Shown here one piece after another: positions 56,076 through 64,000 of a stretch of DNA of 64,000 nucleotides. Origin of the DNA: Diphasiastrum complanatum (Eukaryota > Streptophyta > Lycopodiopsida > Lycopodiales > Lycopodiaceae); contig CM055097.1 of assembly GCA_029204225.1 (NCBI GenBank), positions 31,896,802 to 31,960,801 on the forward strand. The letters are read 5' to 3'. The translations under genes were made by a program, and so were the position numbers. The stretch's first letter is position 1, and every line of letters starts with the position of its first letter. The notes below the pieces were generated by a model that was not told the DNA's origin, made no database searches, and was given only the letters and a program-made list of their open reading frames with translations.

Positions 56076-57611
56076 TCATAGCTCCACCATATCAACGTGC
56101 AGGGCAGAAGTGAGTGCAGCACGATAATAGAGCCTCGCTACGCTGATATGGTCGTCTTGCGTTCGCAGAGATTTATTGATATCAAGGGCGATTGGGGGTA
56201 GCCCTCGATCCCAAAAACCTCTGAGTTCTGTCAGAAATGCCACCAGGCTGCAATTATCCGCAAAATATCTGATGTCATGATCAGGATTGCCATGGTGCTT
56301 CTGGTAGAATACTCGGTAGTTGGTGACCATGTCTTCGGCTAAGTTGCCGGTATCGACGCCTGTGAGCTTGGGCCAAAATATTCTATTCTTGGCCTTAGTG
56401 ACAGGAAACGGTTCTTGCCTCGCTACTGGATAGTAGTATGGATTTGTGCCCATGTAGGAGGGAGCTTCGATATACCGTGCCATTGAGGTTTTACTCTGCA
56501 GGAAGAGCTGATGACGCCAGAGAGGTTGTGGATCCAGGAGTTTGATTGCTTCTTTATGTGTTTTACTCTGGTCCAGATCTGGCAATATGTAGCCACCTCG
56601 TTCTTTTGTTGTTGGATATTTCTTGGCAAACTCCTGAGAGGTGCGCAACGCCTTGTTCGGTTCTAGGGGCATGATTTTGTGCCGAATGGTTGGTGCTTCA
56701 GAGGCAACCTCGTGTTGAATTTGTGGATCGGGTTCAGGAGAGAGAGGAGGTGAGGGGTTAGCTTCAGCAATTCTTTGTGACTCAGGAGAAAATTGTCGTG
56801 GAATGAAGGGGGGGTTAGTGGTGTCGAGAGGGTTAGAAGCGGTGGAAGGAAAAAGATAATGTTGGGAACTGGTACCCATAGAGCCTGACGGATTGGTTGG
56901 TGCTTGAGCTCCTTGCCCCAGGGGTTGGCCTTGAAATGAGGAGTCTTGAGTTGCAGGAGGAGGCTGCTGGAATCTTGTTCCATCCCCACTATCTGATCCA
57001 TCAAAGTGGTGCCCCGAATCATGGAATTGGGTGTGCTCTACATGAACTGACGGTGTCGACTGGACAACAACCTTTAAGCGTTCTTCCAGGGTGGCTATGT
57101 GCTGGTTTAGGGCCTCGATGGAAGCAAGGTAGGATTGTTGTCATTTTGAGTGTTTCTCCGTCGTGGCTTTCAACTTTTGGGCCAGCATTTGATAGGCCAC
57201 CACTAGAATGGTAGGTCCCTTAGGAATAGCTGGTGGTGCGAAGTCGTTGAAGTCCACCAATTCCAACTGTTCCTTCATAGCGGAACGTGCTGCTTGTGCA
57301 TCTGCTACAACCTCATCCTTTTCGGCTTTGAGGGTATCGATGGTTTGCTGCATGTTGGATACCTTCAGTTAGAGCTGGTTCTAGAGGTGGAGTAACATCT
57401 GCTGCTTTTGTTGATTGTAATTGGTGAGGTTCTGGATTTGCAGCTGTTGTTGTTTGTTTTCCTTCTCCATCCTTGCTTTTTCTTTTTGAAGGTCCACCAT
57501 AGCACCATCGTCGAATTGCCGCATAGTATACTGTCCCCCTAGGGTGCCGAATAGGTTGTATTGGAGCTCAACCATACCACTTTTTGGGCTGCAAAGGGTA
57601 ATCGCTCCCAA
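56076..57611 (-). CDS. Unidentified retroelement-associated protein: coiled coil, Pro-rich linker, C-terminal domain (broken)
   Basis: The minus-strand reading is protein-like over 1.5 kb. An N-terminal Gln/Lys/Glu coiled coil (KEKARMEKENKQQQLQIQNL, 57611-57381) is followed by a second coiled coil (57353-57141) and a third short one (IATLEERLKVVV, near 57080). A Ser/Pro-rich linker (57050-56700) leads to a well-kept 267-residue frame ending at 56076, with GNLAEDMVTNYRVFYQKHHG and YFADNCSLVAFLTELRGFW. I do not recognise the C-terminal domain. There is no CCHC knuckle, so it is not a plain gag. Its neighbours (a Gypsy integrase on the same strand and a divergent ORF) suggest an accessory ORF of a large Gypsy element, but a captured host gene is possible. 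Confidence 0.45.
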
Positions 57612-57798
57612 GGTCCAATGTCAGGGAGGGTGCGTGTGTGCACTGTCAGTCATTTTTTCTCTTTTGGCATAAAAAAATCACTTACAAGAATTCGCGGACC
57701 CTCAGAACGTTGTCTCAAAATTCGTGACCATCATTACCAAGTCGTAGACACTGAGGACAATTTCTAAGTGAAGTTGCAAATTCTTGCGGAAAAAAAGT

Positions 57799-57808
57799 CT
57801 ATATATAG
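57799..57808 (+). promoter_or_regulatory. TATA box for the divergent plus-strand ORF
   Basis: CTATATATAG lies about 110 bp before the ATG at 57919, in the 300-bp gap between the two head-to-head ORFs. Transcription would start near 57830-57840. Confidence 0.55.
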
Positions 57809-57918
57809 TCCTCCACCCTTCTCTCCACGAGTTCATTTTAGATTGCTGCTCTTGAGTTCATGCCAAAATTTTTCAAAATTTTCAAAATTCTCAGAGCAAT
57901 CTAAAATCACTACTATCA

Positions 57919-59310
57919 TGGCTTCCCGCGATTCCTCGCTCAGTTTGCATCGCCGTAAACCCCCTCGTCCTTATTCAGGAGATATTTTTATGATCTGTAT
58001 CAAGAATTACGCAGAGCGGCTCACCCTGGCCAAGGATATCCTCACAAGCCTTGGCTTTGATCTGACTTTTTTTCGGGACCAGCAGAGCGAGAGCCTCATC
58101 CGAGCTGCCTACTCCACCTATTCGGATGAATTTCAAACTTTTCGGATTACATCCAAGAGTGGCAGCTATACCATCATCAACGTCTCTCCTGGGGATCTCC
58201 AAAGCATTGGCTTCCCTAATCTCGGAGAGACAATCCATGGCAAGGGCACCAGCTATGATGCCAAGTGCTTCACCAAGTTTCTGACCGAGGACAACAAAAC
58301 CATTGCCCAAACCAACGACGGGATCGCTATCTGTCTCATCACGGATCCCCATCTACGGGCCGCTCAGAAATCCTCATCACCATGGTCGAAGTGCATACCG
58401 CCAAGATGGATTGCATACCACCGAGCGACCTCTTTTCTTTGACCCTCACCATGGATGATCCCACTCAAATTACAAGTGGGTTGAGAAGGTAGTAGAGAAG
58501 CTGTGCGGAGCTCTAAAAGCCAGAAAACCAACTAAATACCAAATGTGGGTATCTCCTCCACATGTTGGTCACCAAACAATTGGGTTCTAGGGCGGCTGCT
58601 GCCATCAAGAAGCTGGATGATCTCTATCCAAGCAAAAAATGCGAGCCACCCCCCAACAGACAGCAGAACCGATCTCACCAACCCCACCTACTAAGAAGCA
58701 GAAAGGGAAGGCGATCAGTACAGAAGCCGATGTCCCTCACGACCTTCTATCCATCGACATCGGGGAGGAGTATGTTGAATCCAGAGGGAGTCTTAAACCA
58801 TCTTAGGTCCCAAAGGAGGTCCTAGAGCAGCAGGCGGCCTTACTTCACCAGGCCCAGCAACGCAGGCAAGCAGTAGCGACAGCAGCAGACAGCTCAGTGA
58901 CGGCAAACACTTCGGGCTCTGATCCTATGGGCGTGACTCCATCCACACAGGCAACCTCCTCTTCCTCACTTGCTCTCACACTCCCACCATCACCCCCACC
59001 ATTTACTGCCACCTCCACACCATCACTAACTCTCAACATGGGCTTCACTTCCACAATTCCACCAAAGCCCTCACCTGTACAAATTTCCACCCTACTTGAC
59101 TCCACAGTCAACGTAGATGATTTTGCATTACAATTACTAAATGCACTTCCATCAACCACCGTCACCGCTAACCCAATCCAAACATCTCTGCCATGTAGTA
59201 TCTCCCCACCTCTTCTAACCATCAATCCACAATCACCTCCACCTGCCTTTCATACACCTCCATCCAGCCCTACTCCTGATTTTCTACTCTTTAACCTAAA
59301 GTGTGTCTGA
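57919..59310 (+). CDS. Unidentified ORF, antisense to the Gypsy pol (broken)
   Basis: From the ATG at 57919 (MASRDSSLSLHRRKPPRPYS) a frame runs into a folded-looking domain of about 160 residues (IKNYAERLTLAKDILTSLGF, SGSYTIINVSPGDLQSIGFP). It is followed by Lys/Gln-rich sequence (58600-58860) and a Ser/Thr/Pro-rich tail (58897-59310; 137 residues in one frame, ending FNLKCV). The frame is interrupted between these parts. I recognise no family. It lies between the 3' end of a minus-strand Gypsy integrase and the minus-strand ORF at 57611. Some large plant Gypsy elements (Tat/Ogre/Retand and Grande types) are known to carry an extra, sometimes antisense, ORF between pol and the 3' LTR, which fits the position. 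Confidence 0.45.
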
Positions 59311-59641
59311 TTAAAATTCGCAGAGATGACTGATAAAGGATATCTGATGAAAAAAACTACATTTTTCTATTTTAATGTTTTTTTTTTCTGAGACAGAATT
59401 TGCGAAGGCCAAAAATGAATCATGCTTTGTAAAAAAAGGGCCAGACGAATTCTATCTAAGATGGTGTGAAACAATTCTTCTGAAACTTATGGCTTTTGTG
59501 GTTTTCTCAAAGAAGACTGTTGGTATACCTGATCCGATAGTATCTTGATGGTTTGGATAAGAAAGCACAACAAAAATATTGTCGAAATGGTAGGCAGACA
59601 ATAAAAAATGAAAATAAATAAAACAGTAGGAAAGAAAACAA

Positions 59642-60037
59642 CTAATACATATCAAGATAAAAACATGGTTCATTGTACTTTCTCAGTCGGCTCCCATTGA
59701 CCACAATGTTGAGAATATCACCTTGAAGGGTTTGGAGTTGTACATATCCAGAGGCAAATATTTTTTTGATGACGTAAGGTCCTTGGCCATAAAATTTCAG
59801 TTTGCCTTTGAAGGCTTTGGCCTGGTATAGTAGGATCTTATCTCCAACCTGGAAGTCTCTAAGTTTCAATGATCGATCATGCCATGTTTTTTGTCATCGT
59901 TTGTGGACTTGTTGAGCATGGATGCTGATCCGTCGTGTTTCACAGAGTTGCTCCAGATGGAATAACCTATTTGCTAGATTCTGGTGAGTATCAAGCTCAA
60001 GGTTATAGGCTACTCAAAGGGAGGGGATATGGAATGG
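59642..60037 (-). mobile_element. Gypsy integrase C-terminal part
   Basis: The minus-strand frame has KLRDFQVGDKILLYQAKAFK and GKLKFYGQGPYVIKKIF, the usual Gypsy integrase C-terminal region, ending RLRKYNEPCFYLDMY. Upstream (59870-60037) are LETRRISIHAQ-type sequence and HRRWQKTWHD-like words. The continuation lies at 63379-64000, beyond the inserted Copia. The fossil is broken. Confidence 0.8.
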
Positions 60038-60308
60038 TTAGAATTAAAGTAGAATCACTGTGTTACTATACTATGGGTCCTATCAGTGGATAAGGGTCAG
60101 TTGGCCTCGCCACGAGGCAAGTCGACGGTACACGCGTCCCGCCAATGGCAACCTGGGTCATGCATGGGTTGCCTGAGTGAACAACTATATGTACAGTGTA
60201 ATTTCATTTTGAGAAATACAGTTGCTATGTGAGCTTGTTGTGTAGAGTGTTTTCTATCTGTGTTACTGTGTAGCATGATCTGTGTTCCTGTGCAAAGCAA
60301 ATTCTAAG
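60038..60308 (+). repeat. Left LTR of Copia family D
   Basis: It starts TTAGAATT and ends AATTCTAAG. Its ends are inverted copies of each other over eight bases but are not the usual TG...CA. A palindromic GGCCTCGCCACGAGGC segment lies near 60110. Confidence 0.88.
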
Positions 60309-63107
60309 TTGGTATCAGAGTCGTACAGGGAGTGTACACAGTACAACATCGCCGTTGAAGAGAGCTTTGGGAGAACTGTCTTCTGAGAGTTTGGGGTTTA
60401 CGGCGGACGGAAAGAGAAGCACTGGTGCACGGTTTCTAGTTTATAGAGGCTTGCTAAGCTCAGCAGAGGGATTATTAGCCTGTGCATAGCATCAGACAGG
60501 AAAAATTTTGGTAAAAAATTGACAATTTTGAAGCCAGCTGAAAATTGAAACTGGGTTTGGGGTTACGGTTTTTATACATAACTGGTGATTTCTTCGCTGT
60601 TTGTGCACCGTTTTGGATGCCGTAAGGACAGGAAGGAAGCTAATCACATTGTTAACCAGCCATGGAAAGATTCGGAGGTTTGTCTCAGAGATTTGTCTCC
60701 AGACAGTTAACCTATCAGATTTGCGGTAAAAGGTGAAAAAAGCCACTTTGTCAAGTTGAGCTAAAATCACCATTTCTCCACGGAATTTTTTGAGTGAACA
60801 CTCTACAGACTTGGAATCAGTAGGGTGAACCTGGTCTAGGCCTCAGATCATGCTCAAAGCGATCTATAGGCGAGCTAGATCAAACAAGAACGAGTGTGGG
60901 GAGGCGCGGCCGCAGACATGGAGGTGGCGGACTGTTCGCGCGTGGAACCAGGGTGAGAGCATAACGTTTTGGAGTGGGTAGCGCTTACAAGACTCTCCAT
61001 TGGTGCACAAGAGTGCTTAGATCCGCTGGATAGAGAAGCTACAAGATCGACGACTCAGATTGTGCTACCTAGAAGGGATATCCACAGTTGTATCAGATTC
61101 AACCATTGGATGGAGTCTAAAGGGTTGTTGAAGAGGGCCCTGAAGAAGTGAAGTGCATTTTAGCCTTCAACTTCATTAAAAACTTTTGTACTGAAATTGG
61201 AGTTGGGTCCCTTCACAAGTGAAGAGTGAAGTTTCTTCAAGGTGAAGAAACAGTTCAAAAACTAGAAAAGTCCCTATTTTTGGGTCCTTTGCCCGTTTTG
61301 AACCAAACGAAAGGCTATAACCTCCAAACGAAGGGCACCCGAACTGTACCTGCAAGTACGGTATATAAAAACAGAATAATTGCAGCGGAGAAAGTGTTTG
61401 GAGTACGCTAGAAGTGATTTCACCATCCCACTGGGCACGTTGTTGGGAGTTGACGATTGAGTGCATTTCGGAAGGCGACGTCGATTTGGCTTTCAAATTG
61501 GTGGAAAAGTGGCGAGTGGCCTGGTAAGGGAAAAAGTGCAGGTCATTATTTTCAACTTCTGACATCACTGTTGGCCTCGACATACTGTTTTTAGCTTACG
61601 ACAGAAGTTTCAAGCAGTTTTGCGATGACAAACATGAGAGAGTCCATTTTGAGTGAAAGTAGCAAATTGGACGGGATTTCTAACTATGCAGTGTGGAAAT
61701 TCAAAATGAAAAACATACTGATGGAGAAAGACGTGTGGGAATTTATCACATGTGATGAGAGGAGACCTTTGCGCCGGTTTGTAAGTGGAATACTCTACAT
61801 CTACTTGTTGCTTTAGCTTCACATTTTGGTTGGCCTTTGCATTAGATGGATGTGAAATCTGGTTTTCTAAATGGTGAGTTAGAAGAAGTGTTCATGCATC
61901 AATCTGAAGGCTTTGTAGCGAAGGGATAGGAAAATAAAGTATGTCGCTTGAAGAAAGCGCTTTATGGTCTTAAACAAGCACCACGTGCGTGGTATAGCAG
62001 GATTGATGCCTACTTTCATTCAAAGGGGATGGTCAGAACACATTATGATCCAAATCTTTAAGTCTTATGCTTTGATGGTATGGTTGCTTTGATTGCTCTT
62101 TATGTTGATAGCTTGATTATTACGGAAAATAATCAAGAGATGATAGACATGATCAAAAAAGACCTCATGGAACAATTCGAGATGACAGATCTCAGCCTGA
62201 TGCATTACTGCCTTGGAGTAGAAGTGTGGCAAAAAGGACATGAAGTGGGTTTAACACAGGTGAAGTATGTCAAAGAGTTGCTGCACAGGTTTAGGTTGCA
62301 GGATTGCAAACCAGTAAACACTCCTATTGAACCAAGTAAAAAGCTTTCTAAGCCTGATGAGTCACAGTCATTTGATGCTACGCTGTATAGACAGTTAGTA
62401 GGGAGCTTGATTTACCTTACCACAACTAGACCAGATATATGCTATGCTGTTGGCATTGTAAGTCAATTTATGGTAGCACCTACGGAAACGCATTGGAAGG
62501 CAGCTAAACGCATTTTGCGTTATGTGAAAGGCACTTCAGAGTATGGCTTGATTTATAGGAAGCATGATGGTTTACCTGAGTTGTGTGGCTACGTGGATGC
62601 GGATTGGGGAGGTGACTATGATGATCGTAGATCCACCACAGGGTATGTATTCCAGTTTTGTGGTAGTTGTTTTTCCTGGTCTAGTAAGAAGCAAAGTACA
62701 ATTGCTCTTTCCACCATAGAAGCAGAGTATAAGACAATGTGTAGTGCAGCACAGGAAGCTATATGGTTGAGACAAATCTTGGAAGAAATTGGCATGAAGC
62801 AGAAAAATCCCACGACTTTACATAGCGACAGTCAGAGTGACATTCAGCTAGCAAAGAATCCAGTGTTCCATGCGAGAACTAAACACATTGAGATTCAGTA
62901 TCACTTTATACGTGAGAGGCTGCTGAGTCGTGAAATTCATGTTGTTCATTGTAGCACAGAAGAACAACTAGCTGATATTTTCACTAAGCCACTTACTGGA
63001 GAAAAGTTTGATAAGTTTAGATCAAAGCTTTCTGTACTTAAAGTTTGTTGACTTTAAAGCTATGTATATGACTGTATAAAAAGTAGACTCTACTTTAAGG
63101 GAGAGAG

Positions 63108-63378
63108 TTAGAATTAAAGTAGAATCACCGTGTTACTGTATTGTGGGTCCTATCAGTGGATAAGGATCAGTTGGCCTCACCACGAGGCAAGTCGACGGGA
63201 CACGTGTCCCGCCAATGGCAACTTGGGTCATGCATGGGTTGCCTGAGTGAACAACTATATGTATAGTGTAATTTCATTTTGAGAAATACAGTTGCTATGT
63301 GAGCTTGCTATGTAGAGTGTTTTCTATTTGTGTTAATGTGTAGCATGATCTGTGTTCTTGTGCAAAGCAAATTCTAAG
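63108..63378 (+). repeat. Right LTR of Copia family D
   Basis: This is the same unit as at 60038, following the polypurine tract and followed directly by Gypsy integrase sequence (TGGAATTCC). Confidence 0.88.
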
Positions 63379-64000
63379 TGGAATTCCATAGGCATAACGG
63401 CTTCTTGGCCATATGTGAGCTGGAAAGGGGTTAAGCCTGTAGCTTGCTTCGGGGTGGTGCAATAAGCCCAGAGAGCAGCATGGAGTTTGAGTTCCCAATC
63501 AGATCGGCTGGATTCGATGATTTTGGTGAGAATTCCACATAGGATTTTATTTGTGGATTCCGCCTGGCCATTGCAGCGTGGATAGTATGGAGAACTCTTG
63601 CAATGTACCACAAATTTTTTTGAAAGGAGATCTGCTATGACAAAATTAAGGAAATGTGTACCCCTATCACTGATAAGCTCCAGAGGACATCCGAAACGAA
63701 CTATAACCTGTTCATAGAGAAATTTGGCAGTAGAACGAGCATCAACATTGCGAACAGCTCTTGCTTCAGCCCATTTGGTGCAATAGTCCATAGCTACTAT
63801 GATGTAACGAGATTGTGTGTGTCGAGCAGTAGGACTAATAGGTCCGACATAATCAATTCTCCATTTATGAAAAGCTTGATCAGTGGTTACAAGGTGTAAA
63901 GGCATGTAGTCTGTTTCTTGAAAGTGTTTTGTGCATTGGCAGACATCACAAGCCTTAGTGTAATTGTGCGCATCCTTGAAGAGTGTTGGCCACCAAAAAT
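63379..64000 (-). mobile_element. Gypsy integrase core, running off the right edge
   Basis: A minus-strand frame (63905-63333) holds the D,D-35-E core: WRIDYVGPISPTARHT, then ELISDRGTHFLNF, then YYPRCNGQAESTNK, and GLTPFQLTYGQEAVMP. Just upstream, at the window edge, CDVCQC marks the zinc-binding HHCC region. The frame is interrupted at its far end by the family D Copia (60038-63378). The element looks otherwise fairly well kept here, but only part is visible. Confidence 0.88.

Larger units (their letters stand above)
60038..63378 (+). mobile_element. Copia retrotransposon, family D, inserted in the Gypsy integrase
   Basis: Two 270-bp LTRs (60038-60308 and 63108-63378) flank a primer site (TTGGTATCAGAG at 60309), a long leader, a gag start at 61625 (SSKLDGISNYAVWKFKMKN), RT (about 61810-62500; [30 protein letters not shown]) and RNase H (to 63051; KKQSTIALSTIEAEYKTM, ADIFTKPL). 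A polypurine tract (AAGGGAGAGAG) precedes the right LTR. The last 323 residues are one open frame. The LTRs differ at about 15 of 270 positions by eye, nearly all transitions, so the insertion is moderately young. The element is broken and short of a full pol. TGGAAT occurs immediately outside the right end and two bases outside the left end. Confidence 0.9.

Overview
The window looks like a repeat-rich piece of nuclear DNA from a large-genome land plant. A fern or other non-seed plant is my guess, from the mix of many Copia and Gypsy fossils, Penelope-like elements, long (CT)n/(AG)n tracts and two spliced plant-type genes. That is inference; no ribosomal or organellar marker is present to fix the species.

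Two host genes can be supported exon by exon. An HNH-domain gene (19651-23254, +, three exons, 253 aa) has a four-fold tandem repeat in its N-terminus and a 2.6 kb first intron that holds Gypsy-derived sequence. An aldo/keto reductase gene (41280-44279, +, seven exons, 343 aa) shows a complete catalytic tetrad. The left edge may hold the last exon of a third gene.

Almost everything else is mobile. One Copia family (A) occurs four times: 1372-7183 (-), 27560-29960 (+), 32540-36395 (+) and 37501-39843 (+). The last copy has a clear CAATG target duplication and a paralogous unoccupied site near 25300. Other Copia fossils lie at 17380-18400 (-), 26219-27128 (-), 30720-32540 (+), 48552-49690 (+), 49740-51250 (-), 51262-52570 (-), 52575-55080 (+) and 60038-63378 (+). 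The last is inserted in the integrase region of a Gypsy element that reads on the minus strand from beyond the right edge. Next to that Gypsy integrase lies a head-to-head pair of unidentified ORFs (57611-56076 on - and 57919-59310 on +).

The most unusual content is two non-LTR elements of Penelope type from different lineages. Each lies between long direct repeats (pseudo-LTRs): 12989-17127 and 44554-47661. The first carries, between its left repeat and its reverse transcriptase, about eight copies of a short palindrome of the form (G/A)(T/A)CCA-GCGA-TGG(A/T)(C/T), spaced mostly 60-72 bp apart. Paired stem changes and GNRA-type loops suggest a repeated RNA hairpin I cannot match to any known feature. 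The second carries in both pseudo-LTRs strands that resemble pieces of a hammerhead ribozyme, though not in canonical order. These two are my best candidates for something undescribed. No tRNA, rRNA, CRISPR array or bacterial-type operon was seen.
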